Notes under the pieces: model-generated | Databases searched by the model: none | Told to the model about the DNA's origin: nothing | The model's input: the letters and a program-made list of their open reading frames with translations, nothing else | Shown: positions 29,941-40,643 of the stretch, in pieces | How positions within the stretch are numbered: position 1 is the stretch's first letter | How the letters are laid out: the number at the start of each line of letters is the position of its first letter | Source of the DNA: a virus | DNA: 53,588 bases | Virus record (IMG/VR): IMGVR_UViG_3300025120_000071 | Location: 1-53,588 of that record | Strand: one strand, 5' to 3' | Made by a program: the position numbers and the translations under genes

Positions 29941-31782
29941 ATGGCAAGTACTATTAAATCTACCGATTTAGACTTTACAAATATTAAACAAAAGCTCAAG
30001 TCTCATTTTCAAAAGAAAACTGAATATAATGATTACGACTTTGAAGCGGCAGGTTTATCTAATTTTCTCGATGTGCTAGCATATAATACACATGTAAATG
30101 CTCTTACCGCAAACTATTCTATGAATGAATCATTTTTGACAACTGCGCAATTAAGAAGTTCAGTTGTATCTCATGCTCAAACACTCGGATATGAAGTTAC
30201 ATCTGCTGCAGCTCCACGTGCAATTGTTAATCTTTCATTGAATCTTACTGGTGTATCAGGTAGGCCAGCACAAATAGCGCTAGCAAAAGGTACCCTTTTT
30301 ACATCTTCAATTGATGGTGTATCATATACATTTAGAACAAGAGAAGCATTCTATGCATTGGATAATGGATCCGGTGTATATAATTTTAAAGCATCTGATG
30401 GCACTGATAATATTAGCATATTCGAAGGCGTAGAAAAAACAAAAACATTTCTTGTAGGTGAAAAAGATGAAAGACAAGTCTATGTTATACCTGACCAAAC
30501 AATGGATAAATCAACAGCTGTAGTTGAAGTATTTGAAACTGCATCATCAAGTACCTTTATAACATATACACCTTTATCACAAGCAATTAATGTAAATGCT
30601 AATACAACTCATTTTTCTATATATGAATCACCTAATGGTTTCTATGAGTTAAACTTTGGTGATGGCATATCATTTGGTAAATCACCAGAACCGGGTGAAA
30701 AGGTTGTAGTAACATATCTATCAACTAAAGCCGAGCTTGCTAATAATGGTACAGTCTTTATTCCAGCAACTACGATTACAATCAACAGTGTTACATATCC
30801 TCTTAATGTTGTAACTGCAACTGAATCAACTGGTGGTGCACCAAAACAAACAGTAGAATCAATTCGACAATTAGCACCTATTGCATTTGCAGCGCAGAAA
30901 AGACTTGTGACATCGCTTGATTATAAAGGTATGATTGAAACAAACTTTCCACAAGTAAAAAATGCTGCAGTCTGGTCAGGAGATCAAAATGTACCTCTTG
31001 ACTATGGTGCAATCTATATTTCACTTAACTTTAAAGCAGGAACATCAGATACAGTAAAACAAAATGTGAAAGATGGCATTATTGGAAACTTTACTAATAA
31101 TCTTTCTGTTATGTCAATGACAACTAAATATACAGATCCTATTGATGTCTTTATGGAAGTTAACGTAGCATTTCAGTTTGATCCGGCACTTACTGGTAAA
31201 ACTCTTGGTGCAATGGAAACAGATATCTATCAATTCTTGCAAACATACTTTGCAGCTAATGTTGAAAACTTTGATACTGTCTTCCGCAAATCTAATTTAG
31301 CTACAGAAATCGATGCACTTGATACTTCTATTTTAAGTTCATCGATTACAGCAAAACCATCATTACGGCAAGATATTACTATTAATGCTCTTAATACATT
31401 TACTTTGAATTATCCAATTAAGATTGCTACACCAGATGATGTATTGCATCGAGTTACATCATCAGCATTTGAATTCAAAGGTGTAGTAGCAACAATTAAA
31501 AATCGTTTGAAGTCAACTGTTTTAGAAATTCAAGACTTAGATGGAAATGTACTGCTTGATAATATTGGTGAATATAACGCTACAGCAGGTACAATTGCAA
31601 TAAATGCATTTGAACCTTCACAAATTATTACTGGACATTCTTATCTTATATTCTCTGTAGTGCCTGAGCAAGATTCTTTTATTAAGCCACTGAGAAATTA
31701 TATACTGAGATTAGATACAGCTAAGTCTTCAGCGACTGCAACCATTGATCGTCAAACCACATCGTTAGAAGTAACCGTGTAA
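29941..31782 (+). CDS. gp6: baseplate wedge subunit gp6
   Basis: Core wedge protein of the baseplate (gpJ-like family). The pattern DFEAAGLSNFLDVLAYNTHVNALTA... near residues 35-60, with SFLTTAQLRSSVVSHAQTLGY after it, is characteristic of gp6. Later ESIRQLAPIAFAAQKRLVT and YKGMIETNFPQVKNAAVWSG match the gpJ-type middle domain. At 613 aa it is close to T4 (660). Its position directly after gp25 is the standard order in this phage group. Confidence 0.85.
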   Translation: MASTIKSTDLDFTNIKQKLKSHFQKKTEYNDYDFEAAGLSNFLDVLAYNTHVNALTANYSMNESFLTTAQLRSSVVSHAQTLGYEVTSAAAPRAIVNLSLNLTGVSGRPAQIALAKGTLFTSSIDGVSYTFRTREAFYALDNGSGVYNFKASDGTDNISIFEGVEKTKTFLVGEKDERQVYVIPDQTMDKSTAVVEVFETASSSTFITYTPLSQAINVNANTTHFSIYESPNGFYELNFGDGISFGKSPEPGEKVVVTYLSTKAELANNGTVFIPATTITINSVTYPLNVVTATESTGGAPKQTVESIRQLAPIAFAAQKRLVTSLDYKGMIETNFPQVKNAAVWSGDQNVPLDYGAIYISLNFKAGTSDTVKQNVKDGIIGNFTNNLSVMSMTTKYTDPIDVFMEVNVAFQFDPALTGKTLGAMETDIYQFLQTYFAANVENFDTVFRKSNLATEIDALDTSILSSSITAKPSLRQDITINALNTFTLNYPIKIATPDDVLHRVTSSAFEFKGVVATIKNRLKSTVLEIQDLDGNVLLDNIGEYNATAGTIAINAFEPSQIITGHSYLIFSVVPEQDSFIKPLRNYILRLDTAKSSATATIDRQTTSLEVTV

Positions 31783-31783
31783 C

Positions 31784-32752
31784 ATGTCATTCGAAACACA
31801 AAAAGATTATTTTAGACTTGCACCGAACTTTAAAACTAGTTTAGTAAAACAAGTACTACCGGAACATTTTGCTGAAGACTATCCAGCACTTGTATCGTTC
31901 TTAGAAGGATACTACGAGTTCCTTGATTCAGATGATAACTTTGGAGGTGCCATCAATGAACTCCTTACAATACGAGATGTACAGGATGCTACTCTTAAAA
32001 ATTTAGATTTTGTGTTTGATGAAATTGCACTTGGTATTTCTTCGGGCCAATTTTTATTTCCAAGAGAAGCATTATTAAACTTTGGAAACTTTTTTAGAGT
32101 CAAAGGATCTTTATACTCAGCCGAAGGATTCTTTCGAGCGTTCTTTAACGAAAACGTAGAAATCATGTATCCTAAAGATAGATTGATGCGAATTGGAGAT
32201 ACATCACAACAAGGTCATATCGGTGCTGAAGCTGATAACCTTTTACAAGATGGTAAAATCTATCAAATTTTTTCTGTATTAATTCGTTCACCTATTTCTC
32301 TTGTTACTTGGGAGACTTTGTATCGTAACTTTGTTCATCCATCAGGTTTTCATCTTGCAGCTGAAACTGTTCTTGAAGGTATTGGCAATGTAACAATCAC
32401 TACAGCTGAATCTATATTTGATCCCTTTGCTAATACCACAAAAGTATATTCTGCGGCCACAATTGAATTCGGTACACCATTTGCCAGTGCTTCTTTACTA
32501 ATACCTGATGATGATGATGCAGATAGTGCATCTCAAAGAATGAATCCATATGTTAAGATGTCGCAATACTCTGCATTCTCAATGGATAGTATTGCATCGA
32601 TGTATAGCAGTATAGATGAATGGGGTGGATACGTTCTTACTATGGATGAAGCAGATTCTACAGGATCTGCAGTTAGATTTGATCATACGCTTAAAACGTT
32701 TGATCAACAGCAATTCCAAACTTATTCTTATGGTTCAACGAGTACTGTCTAG
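31784..32752 (+). CDS. baseplate wedge protein, gp7-like N-terminal region
   Basis: Residues 25-150 carry LVSFLEGYYEFLDSDDNF, LTIRDVQDATLKNLDFVFDE, and FFRVKGSLYSAEGFFRAFFN followed by EIMYPKDRLMRIGD. This block is common after gp6 in T4-like phages, usually labelled gp7-like. T4 gp7 is 1032 aa, so this 322-aa version would be a reduced or different wedge protein. The C-terminal third is Ser/Asp rich. A new late promoter starts just after its stop. Confidence 0.55.
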   Translation: MSFETQKDYFRLAPNFKTSLVKQVLPEHFAEDYPALVSFLEGYYEFLDSDDNFGGAINELLTIRDVQDATLKNLDFVFDEIALGISSGQFLFPREALLNFGNFFRVKGSLYSAEGFFRAFFNENVEIMYPKDRLMRIGDTSQQGHIGAEADNLLQDGKIYQIFSVLIRSPISLVTWETLYRNFVHPSGFHLAAETVLEGIGNVTITTAESIFDPFANTTKVYSAATIEFGTPFASASLLIPDDDDADSASQRMNPYVKMSQYSAFSMDSIASMYSSIDEWGGYVLTMDEADSTGSAVRFDHTLKTFDQQQFQTYSYGSTSTV

Positions 32753-32759
32753 AAATCAT

Positions 32760-32767
32760 TATAAATA
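32760..32767 (+). promoter_or_regulatory. T4-type late promoter
   Basis: Exact TATAAATA between the stop at 32752 and ATG 32794, followed by TGTAGGAT as ribosome binding site. It would drive the gp8-like, DUF4815-type and DS-rich structural genes. Confidence 0.75.
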
Positions 32768-32793
32768 ACACTAATTAGATTGTAGGATATAAA

Positions 32794-33654
32794 ATGGCAC
32801 AACAAAATGTTAATGTAGGAGCAAGCGGTAACGACGGAACCGGCGATGATCTGCGAACTGCTGGTAATAAGATAAACAATAACTTCTCTGAAGTATATGG
32901 AGATATTAGTGTTTTACAAGCTACTGCTGGTATTGGTGGAAGTGGACTATCATTTGATAGTGGCGGCATTCGATTTGAAGGATCTACTGCAGATTCACAC
33001 GAAACATTACTTTTAGCATCTGATCCTACATCAGACAATACATTATTATTGCCGGATAGTTCAGGCACAATTGCAACAGTATCTCGTATTACACAGATTG
33101 TTGATAGTGCTTATGTGTCATTCATTACAGGAACAGCATTTGATTCAGCATCAACTATTACATTAATAAGAAATAATTCAGTTGACTCTGTACATGCATT
33201 ATTATTAATTGATAGTGCTTATATTCAGTTTAGACAATTAACATCTACATTTGATTCGAATGAAGTAACAGATATTGTAGATAGTAGTTACGTAAAAGCA
33301 TTTGCTGATAGTGCATATGTTAAAGGATTTATTGATTCAAGTCATGTGCATTCAGTAGTCAATATTCTTGATTCTGCTGCAGTATTATCAATTGCAGATT
33401 CATCACAACTCGATTCATCTGACATTATTCAAATGATTGACTCATCTTATACTCAAACAAGAGTGGATGTAGTTAATCTAAGGAACTATACAGTAGCTTC
33501 GGCTCCTAATACTCCACCTCATGGTACTTTGATATTCTGCACCAACGGAAACTCCGGTGCACAATGCTTAGCTGTTTATGATAGTAATGGTGATAGTGCC
33601 GCCGGCCCAGGATATTTTAGACGTATTGCACTTGGTGCAGAGATTAGTACATAA
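32794..33654 (+). CDS. DS-rich structural protein (fibre/whisker-like)
   Basis: Begins with NVGASGNDGTGDDLRTAGNK and INNNFSEVYGD, a start block I know from appendage proteins of cyanophage-like viruses. After it, the sequence is built from many short units with DS followed by a strand (VDSAYV, FDSAST, IDSSYV, ADSAYV, IDSSHV). A small Gly-rich C-terminal domain ends it (GTLIFCTNGNSGAQCLAVYD). It is probably a trimeric beta-rich fibre or collar piece. The same DS motif recurs at 40848 and 41756. Confidence 0.6.
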   Translation: MAQQNVNVGASGNDGTGDDLRTAGNKINNNFSEVYGDISVLQATAGIGGSGLSFDSGGIRFEGSTADSHETLLLASDPTSDNTLLLPDSSGTIATVSRITQIVDSAYVSFITGTAFDSASTITLIRNNSVDSVHALLLIDSAYIQFRQLTSTFDSNEVTDIVDSSYVKAFADSAYVKGFIDSSHVHSVVNILDSAAVLSIADSSQLDSSDIIQMIDSSYTQTRVDVVNLRNYTVASAPNTPPHGTLIFCTNGNSGAQCLAVYDSNGDSAAGPGYFRRIALGAEIST

Positions 33655-33664
33655 GGATTAGAAA

Positions 33665-35017
33665 ATGCCAGCAGTTGTAACAGATGCCCTTAAACGACAA
33701 ATTGCCTCAGACTTTTTTGAGCAATTTACGAGTGATTCAAAAAAGTATTATATTGGTGTAGGTAGATCCGAGCAATGGGATTCTTCAGATACTGTACCGA
33801 CACCAGTTAATACTCCTACAGAGATAAGTGGTTTTAGAGATGGAATGCAATCAGTTAAGAAAGTAACTGGTACTTCATTAGTTGTTCCTCGTAATAACTG
33901 GTCTTCGGGTGCTATTTATTCTCAATACGATGATCAACAGGGTGGTTATCCAACTAATCCATATTATGTTATGACAGATAATAATCAAGTTTATGTTTGT
34001 CTTGAAACCGGTCGTAATATTCTTGGTGTTGCTCAACCATCAACTATTGAGCCAACTGGATCAAATAATGATTCATTTAGAACTGCTGATGGCTATGTTT
34101 GGAAGTTTATTTTTACTATATCTGCCGAACGTGGCAATGACTTTATGTCTTCTAACTTTATGCCAGTTCAACTTCAAGGCATTACGGATTCAAACTCCAC
34201 CGGTATTCAGTTAAAGCAAAAAGAAATTCAAGATAATGCTGTTGCAGGTCAAGTTTTATCATGCATTATTACAAATGGAGGAGCTAGTTATACTTCTAAT
34301 CCTACAGTAACTATAACAGGTACTGGTTCAGGTGCGCTTGTGGATGCAGCGATTGACTCATCAACTGGACAACTCGTAAGACTTCGCATGCGAGATTCTG
34401 GTGCTTCAGCACAGGTCTTAGGATCTGGTTATACAAGTGCTAATGTAGTAATTACTGGAGGTGGATCACCTACATTAAATGCATCTGCTCGAGCAGTGCT
34501 TGGTCCGGACTCTGGTATTGGCAGAGATTCAAGAGAAGATCTTAAGTCAACTTCAATTATGTTCCATGCTCCATTGCTTGGAACTGATAGTGATTTTATT
34601 ACTGATCAAGATTTTAGACAAGTTGGATTGGTAAGAGATCCTCTTACGCCAACCGGTGTAGTATTTAATGATACAACTGGCAATGCTCTTTATAATATGT
34701 CGCTTTCTTCTATTGTTACATCTTTTACTAAAGATAAAACAATACAAGGTCAAACATCTACAGCAAAAGCTTATATAGATAATATTGATTCAAATAGATT
34801 ATATTATCATCAAACAACTGCAACTGGATTTGGTACATTTGTATCAGGTGAAACAGTAGAAGAAGTTGATGGTGCAGGTGAAGGAGTGATTGATTCAGGT
34901 GCTGCTTTACCAGAAGTTGATCCAGAAAGTGGAGCAATTCTGTTTATCGATAATCGTTCTCCGGTAGTTCGAACTGCTGCTCAAAACGAAGACATTAAAG
35001 TTATTATCCAATTCTAA
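33665..35017 (+). CDS. gp8: baseplate wedge subunit gp8-like
   Basis: The N-terminal part has KKYYIGVGRSEQWD, LVVPRNNWSSGAIYSQYDD, NPYYVMTDNNQVYVCLETGR, and TADGYVWKFIFTISAE with FMSSNFMPV after it, the gp8 signature. The 450 aa exceed T4 gp8 (334); the extra part (about 190-290) is Gly/Ser/Thr rich with beta repeats. gp8 forms a dimer in each wedge. Its position after gp6/gp7-like genes agrees. Confidence 0.78.
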   Translation: MPAVVTDALKRQIASDFFEQFTSDSKKYYIGVGRSEQWDSSDTVPTPVNTPTEISGFRDGMQSVKKVTGTSLVVPRNNWSSGAIYSQYDDQQGGYPTNPYYVMTDNNQVYVCLETGRNILGVAQPSTIEPTGSNNDSFRTADGYVWKFIFTISAERGNDFMSSNFMPVQLQGITDSNSTGIQLKQKEIQDNAVAGQVLSCIITNGGASYTSNPTVTITGTGSGALVDAAIDSSTGQLVRLRMRDSGASAQVLGSGYTSANVVITGGGSPTLNASARAVLGPDSGIGRDSREDLKSTSIMFHAPLLGTDSDFITDQDFRQVGLVRDPLTPTGVVFNDTTGNALYNMSLSSIVTSFTKDKTIQGQTSTAKAYIDNIDSNRLYYHQTTATGFGTFVSGETVEEVDGAGEGVIDSGAALPEVDPESGAILFIDNRSPVVRTAAQNEDIKVIIQF

Positions 35018-35028
35018 AGGTATAAAAA

Positions 35029-38000
35029 ATGGCAATCACCCTCAGTAATACTATATTCCCATCTAAATATAAAGATGACTTTGCCGATAGTGATGGGTAT
35101 TATCGCATGCTATTTAATAGCGGTAGATCGTTGCAAGCTCGTGAACTTACACAGATGCAAACAATACTGCAAAGGCAGATTGAAAGACTAGGTTCTCATA
35201 CATTTAAAGAAGGCTCTGTAGTAAAGCCAGCAGAACAGATTCTTAATAACGCTTATGAGTTTGTAAAACTAGATCCTACATCAAATGCACTGGGTACTAC
35301 TGGAATAGTGGGTACAACATTTACTGGCCAAACATCTGGAGTTACAGCTCGAGCAATTGAGGGTGTTCAAGCAACTGGCTCTGATCCGGATACTATTTAC
35401 TTTGCATATACAAATGCCCCGTCTTCGCAATCTGGTACAACTACAGTAAGGTTTACTCCTGGTGAAGTAATAACAAATGGATCTGCTGTTCTTACAATAC
35501 AAATTACAAATACAGTTGCAAATCCTGCAGTTGGTCGTGGAACTCGATTATCGCTTGGATCCGGTATTTACTATGTTCAAGGTTATTTTGTATTTACCGA
35601 AGCACAGTCTACAATTGTTTCAAAGTATACTGATACTCCTACAGAAACTATTGGTTTTACTATTAATGAAAAAATTATTGATGTAGATGATGATGACGGA
35701 CTATACGATAATCAAGGCGCTACTCCAAACGTTTCTGCGCCTGGAGCAGATCGTTATCAAATTAAACTTTCATTAACAACTGAAACAGCAGCAGATGCTA
35801 CTCTTAATTTTATGCCAATCTTGAATATTCAAGATGGTGTTGTATATCGAAGCACAGATGAAAATAATACGTATAATATTATTGGTGATGTAGTTGCTAC
35901 AAGAATTAAAGAAAACTCTGGTAACTATCTAGTTAAAAGATTTAAAGTCGATATCAGCGAAGATTCTGATAAAGATCATCTTCTTTTAAATGTAAGTGAT
36001 GGTATCGCAGTTATTGATGGTTATCGCGCGGCTAAATATGCACCTACTGTAATTCGAATGGATAAGCCTGCAACAATCGATGAAATACAAAATGAAGTAA
36101 CAGTTGCTAATTATGGTAATTATGTTTTAGTTGACGCTACTATGGGTACAAATAATACAAAAGGTTTGCCCGGAATCAATACATTTGAAAAGTTTAACTT
36201 AAGAAATGCTGGTGGACACGCTGGATCTACAATTGGTACTTGTAGAATAAGAGCTGTATCAGAAGATACAGGAACTTTTATGAGATATTATTTATTTGAT
36301 ATTCAAATGTTGCCGGGGCAAAATTTTAGAAACACCGTGTCAATTGGCACTTCGGTTAATGATTATATTAATTTACATAGACCACTAGGTAAAGCAATAT
36401 TGAATGATGTTTTCCAAAATAATGCTCTTTTTCAATTGCCAGAATTAAGACCACAATCTGTTGATGATATATCTCTTACAGCTCAACGCAGATTTTCAGT
36501 TACAACTGATGGAACTGGAAATGCATCACTTTCGCTATCAGCTACTGGTGAAACATTTGCAAATGTAGGCGATTGGTTTTTTGCTAAAGCAGATAGCGAT
36601 GTCTTTACAGGAACTGTAAGTAATACTGGTGCAGGAGCAGCTGCAGCAAACTTAGGTGGATTACCTGCAAGTTCTACAATTGAAGTTCTTGGATATGTTA
36701 AAAAAGGAAAAGCTTCAGTAAGAAACAAAACACTGAATGAAACAACTGTTACAGCTTCAGTGGTAAATGGCGAACTACTTCTTGGTAAAGCAGATATTTT
36801 TGAAGTAACTCGTATTCGCGAAAACGATTCTGATGGTAGAGATTTTACTAATAAATTTATACTAGATAATGGCCAAAGAGATAATCATTACCGGAACGGT
36901 AGATTAAATCTAAATCAAGGTGTTGCAACACCAAGTAGTCCTGTATTTGTAAGATTTAAATATTTTACTCACGGAGTAAACGGTGACTTTTTTGCAGTTA
37001 ATTCATACATTGGTCAAGTAGATTACGATAAGATTTCGAGTCATACTCTATTAACTGGAGAAACTATAAACTTAAGAAGAGCTCTTGATTTTAGATCTGT
37101 AATGGATGCTGATAGCGACTTTGTTAATTCTGGTACCGGTGCACGAATTAATGAGCTTCCTCAAGTAAATGATACAATTCAAACCGATACAAACTATTAT
37201 TTACATAGAGGTTCAATACTTACAATTAATACAGAAGGAAACTTAGTATTAATTGATGGCCAAGATGCTTTTTCACCTAAGCTTCCACCACTGCCAATTA
37301 ATTCATTACCTTTGTATAACATTTTCTTAGGTGGCAACACTCTTAACGATTCAGATAATATAATTCAAAAGATCGATCATCGTAGATATACTATGAAAGA
37401 TATCGCCGAACTTGAAAAACGCGTTGATAAAATTGAAGAACAAACTGCATTGAATCTTTTAGAAATTGATACTAAAAACTTTAAGGTATTAGATTCTGCT
37501 GGCTTAGATAGAACAAAGTCTGGTTTCTTTGTTGATAACTTTTCAACACAATCATTTTCAGCATTTAATTCAACAGATTACAGGGCATCAATTGATCCTT
37601 TATTAAATCAACTACATCCAGCTTTTACTGAAGACAATGTTCGGATGATATACGATTCAGCAGCTTCGTCTGGTGTTATTCGCAAAGGCGATAACATTTA
37701 TATGACACATAGTTCTGTACCTTATATTAGTCAAACTAAAGCTTCAAGGGGAGTAAAACTAAATCCATTTGAAGCAGTCATCTATCATGGTGATATTGAT
37801 CTTTCTCCATCATCTGATGAGTGGAGAGAAACACAAATTAGAACTAAAAAAATTATGAATGGTGGAAGTAAACTTAATACTACGCAGGCATATTTATGGA
37901 ATAACTGGCAATGGAACTGGGGTGGAACTTCAATTAATGATTTAGCAGTAGGTTCTACTACTAATACAAAAACAACTACTACTAGTGCTAAAATTACTTC

Positions 38001-39075
38001 AGACACGAATAAAGTAGTATCAGAAGAAACATTGCTTGAAGTTACAGCCGAACGAGTAGTTAATGTTGCGCTTATACCATTTATGAGATCACGTAAAGTA
38101 TTCTTTAAAGCACAAGGTTTAAGACCTAGCTCAACAGTGTATCCTTATTTTGACGGTGTACGTGTAGATAATTTTGTAAGAGAAGAAACATTTACACGAA
38201 TGTCAACACTTGATATTGAATATGGTAACTTACATAATCAAGCTGGAACACACCCAGAAGGATCAAGTGCGCTTACAACTGATGTTAACGGTGCAGTTGA
38301 AGGATCATTCTTTATTCCTAATACTAATGCAATCAGATTTAGGACAGGAACTTTAGAATTTAAGATATTAGACATTAGCGCTGATGATGAAAGGAATGCT
38401 GGTACAATTGCTCGAGCATTATATGCATCTACTGGATATTTAGATACAATAGATCAAGATATTAAATCTACACGTATATTAAATATTGAGCATGTACAGA
38501 CTGTACAAAATAGACCACAAATATCGTACGGCGGTGGCGGCGGCGGTGGCAAATATGGCGAGCATGGTCATACACAGGGCGCAAATTATCAAGATTACCC
38601 AGGATCTAACTCTTGGGGCTCATCATCAGGTATGAATAACACCGAAGCACACAATGGTTATGGCTATGGGTTCCATGACCAAGGTCATGGAACTTCCGGA
38701 AGTTCCAATGATGGTACAGTTCTTTGTAGCTTATTACATAGAAGAGGTTATCTAACTGAGGATATATGGCGCTTAGATGCTGCTTATGGACAAATGACTA
38801 GAGATACAGATCCAGATGTTTATGATGGTTATTACGCTTGGGCTCAACCGATAGTAGAATGGATTGAGAAAGATACAATGTTAGCAAAAATAGGATTCCA
38901 CACATTGGCACTACCATTAGTTTCTTCTTGGGCAAAACACATTGCACATAGAATGGAACCAGAAATGCATAAAGATAATAAGCTAGGAAAGTTTATACTT
39001 ACCTTTGGAACTCCGATATGTAGATTGATAGGTTCTACAATAAATAAGAATATAGGAATGGAGCCAAAGCAATGA
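35029..39075 (+). CDS. very large baseplate/tail protein (DUF4815-type), gp10 position
   Basis: A 1348-aa protein starting with SNTIFPSKYKDDFADSDGYY and LFNSGRSLQARELTQMQTIL, the head of the DUF4815 family found in T4-like baseplates. Long beta-rich stretches follow, then a coiled segment (DIAELEKRVDKIEEQTALNLL, broken here for length, about 788-810). A Gly-rich linker (about 1165-1230) leads to a helical C-terminal module (LCSLLHRRGYLTEDIW, then DGYYAWAQPIVEWIEKD) that recalls the CFI-box-CTERM-like end modules of other proteins. It is likely an outer wedge or fibre-attachment protein. It overlaps the next gene by 4 bp. Confidence 0.65.
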   Translation: MAITLSNTIFPSKYKDDFADSDGYYRMLFNSGRSLQARELTQMQTILQRQIERLGSHTFKEGSVVKPAEQILNNAYEFVKLDPTSNALGTTGIVGTTFTGQTSGVTARAIEGVQATGSDPDTIYFAYTNAPSSQSGTTTVRFTPGEVITNGSAVLTIQITNTVANPAVGRGTRLSLGSGIYYVQGYFVFTEAQSTIVSKYTDTPTETIGFTINEKIIDVDDDDGLYDNQGATPNVSAPGADRYQIKLSLTTETAADATLNFMPILNIQDGVVYRSTDENNTYNIIGDVVATRIKENSGNYLVKRFKVDISEDSDKDHLLLNVSDGIAVIDGYRAAKYAPTVIRMDKPATIDEIQNEVTVANYGNYVLVDATMGTNNTKGLPGINTFEKFNLRNAGGHAGSTIGTCRIRAVSEDTGTFMRYYLFDIQMLPGQNFRNTVSIGTSVNDYINLHRPLGKAILNDVFQNNALFQLPELRPQSVDDISLTAQRRFSVTTDGTGNASLSLSATGETFANVGDWFFAKADSDVFTGTVSNTGAGAAAANLGGLPASSTIEVLGYVKKGKASVRNKTLNETTVTASVVNGELLLGKADIFEVTRIRENDSDGRDFTNKFILDNGQRDNHYRNGRLNLNQGVATPSSPVFVRFKYFTHGVNGDFFAVNSYIGQVDYDKISSHTLLTGETINLRRALDFRSVMDADSDFVNSGTGARINELPQVNDTIQTDTNYYLHRGSILTINTEGNLVLIDGQDAFSPKLPPLPINSLPLYNIFLGGNTLNDSDNIIQKIDHRRYTMKDIAELEKRVDKIEEQTALNLLEIDTKNFKVLDSAGLDRTKSGFFVDNFSTQSFSAFNSTDYRASIDPLLNQLHPAFTEDNVRMIYDSAASSGVIRKGDNIYMTHSSVPYISQTKASRGVKLNPFEAVIYHGDIDLSPSSDEWRETQIRTKKIMNGGSKLNTTQAYLWNNWQWNWGGTSINDLAVGSTTNTKTTTTSAKITSDTNKVVSEETLLEVTAERVVNVALIPFMRSRKVFFKAQGLRPSSTVYPYFDGVRVDNFVREETFTRMSTLDIEYGNLHNQAGTHPEGSSALTTDVNGAVEGSFFIPNTNAIRFRTGTLEFKILDISADDERNAGTIARALYASTGYLDTIDQDIKSTRILNIEHVQTVQNRPQISYGGGGGGGKYGEHGHTQGANYQDYPGSNSWGSSSGMNNTEAHNGYGYGFHDQGHGTSGSSNDGTVLCSLLHRRGYLTEDIWRLDAAYGQMTRDTDPDVYDGYYAWAQPIVEWIEKDTMLAKIGFHTLALPLVSSWAKHIAHRMEPEMHKDNKLGKFILTFGTPICRLIGSTINKNIGMEPKQ

Positions 39076-40643
39076 GTACTTCTCTCGGATATAACATTAA
39101 TAGAAATCCTATAGCTCAATCATTTTATGTTGATGAACCAAGGGGATGTTACATAACTAAAGTAGATCTTTACTTTAGTGCTAAAGGATCGTCAGCTCCA
39201 GTTATGTTACAAATTAGACCAATGGTTAATGGGTTCCCTTCTACTACGGAGATTGTTCCTTCATCAACAGTATATGTTAATACAGCGAATGTTAACACTT
39301 CAGCTGATGTGTCTTTAGCGACAAGCTTTGAATTTGAGGAGCCAGTTTATCTAAAAGGCTTAACTGATTATTGTATTGTATGTACAACAACTGATCCGGA
39401 TTATACTATCTATATTGCACAAATCGATGAGTATGAAGTAGGAACTACTGCAAGTCGAGTTAATCGCAACCCAGCATTGGGATCTCTTTTCTATTCTCAA
39501 AATGGTGGAACTTTTAGTCCAGCTCAACACCAAGATTTAACTTTTGTAATTCATAGAGCAGAGTTTACTCCAGGAAATGCAACTGTTTCTCTTAAAAATG
39601 CACCTCTTCCTATGAAGCTACTTGACGCAGATCCAATAACAACAACAGCTAGTAGTACTACAGTACATATTGCACATGAAGGTCATGGCTTTCAAGTCAA
39701 TGATCCTGTAACTATATTAGGTATGGATTCATCAATTACTATTGGCGGATTAGCTACTACACAAATTATGGGATCAAAAACAATTAGCGCAGTCGATTGG
39801 ACTGGATATACAATTACTGCAGGTGCCGCAGCTGACTCTGATGATATTGGTGGTGGCGTAAACGTAAAAACATCTAAGAATATTCCATGGCACGTAATGT
39901 ATTTAAATCAACAAACATTAATGCCTGAAAATACTAGTGTAGCAACTGGCTTTAAAGGTACTACTGGAAAATCTTTTGCTGGAACGGAAACAGCATACCA
40001 AAAACTCTCAGACTTTGTTGCACTTAAACCAAATGACACTATATATTTTGATGTACAGCATGTAGTAGCAAATGATGTAATTGAAACATCAGAACTTGGT
40101 GCTAATGTTAAATCTTTAGAAATGCAAATGGCGCTTGGCACAGATAATAAACACGTTGCACCTATGGTTGATATGCAAAGATCATCAGCAACACTTATAA
40201 ATTACCAAATTGATAGGCAAGCTTCTGGAGTTACAACTGGATTTAATGTCCCTATTAATTATGTAGCTGAAACAAGTAAAAATAGTGGATCATCTGCAGC
40301 AAAACATATTACTCGTGTAGTTAAATTAGTAGAACCAGCGGTTGGGTTAAAAGTATTACTAGCAGCGAATAAAAGAGCCGGTGCTCATTTTGACTTGTAT
40401 TGGAGAGCATGCGAAGCAGATCAAAATATATATGATAAAGATTGGACATTAGAAGCAACAACTAGCAATAATCCTAATGCAATGAATCCATATACTTATC
40501 ACGAATACGAGTATTTGATTGGTGGTACAACTGGCACTTTACCAGAGTTTAGTAACTTTCAATTAAAAATTGTAATGGGTACAACAAATACTGCTCGAGC
40601 TCCGCGGTTTAAAGATTTAAGAACAATTGCATTGAGCGTATAA
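39072..40643 (+). CDS. baseplate/tail structural protein (523 aa)
   Basis: Starts with NPIAQSFYVDEPRGCYITKV and DLYFSAKG, a block that accompanies DUF4815-type proteins in related phages. The rest is beta-rich with a ligand-binding-like insert (GHGFQVNDPVTILGMDSS, about 205-222). It probably packs with the 1348-aa protein in the outer baseplate. It is coupled to both neighbours by short overlaps. The exact T4 equivalent is not clear. Confidence 0.6.
   Translation: MSTSLGYNINRNPIAQSFYVDEPRGCYITKVDLYFSAKGSSAPVMLQIRPMVNGFPSTTEIVPSSTVYVNTANVNTSADVSLATSFEFEEPVYLKGLTDYCIVCTTTDPDYTIYIAQIDEYEVGTTASRVNRNPALGSLFYSQNGGTFSPAQHQDLTFVIHRAEFTPGNATVSLKNAPLPMKLLDADPITTTASSTTVHIAHEGHGFQVNDPVTILGMDSSITIGGLATTQIMGSKTISAVDWTGYTITAGAAADSDDIGGGVNVKTSKNIPWHVMYLNQQTLMPENTSVATGFKGTTGKSFAGTETAYQKLSDFVALKPNDTIYFDVQHVVANDVIETSELGANVKSLEMQMALGTDNKHVAPMVDMQRSSATLINYQIDRQASGVTTGFNVPINYVAETSKNSGSSAAKHITRVVKLVEPAVGLKVLLAANKRAGAHFDLYWRACEADQNIYDKDWTLEATTSNNPNAMNPYTYHEYEYLIGGTTGTLPEFSNFQLKIVMGTTNTARAPRFKDLRTIALSV

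Noticed and set aside
36483-36728. Minus-strand open frame inside the 1348-aa protein gene
   Set aside because: It is a shadow of the plus-strand codons; no ribosome binding site, promoter or recognisable protein pattern.
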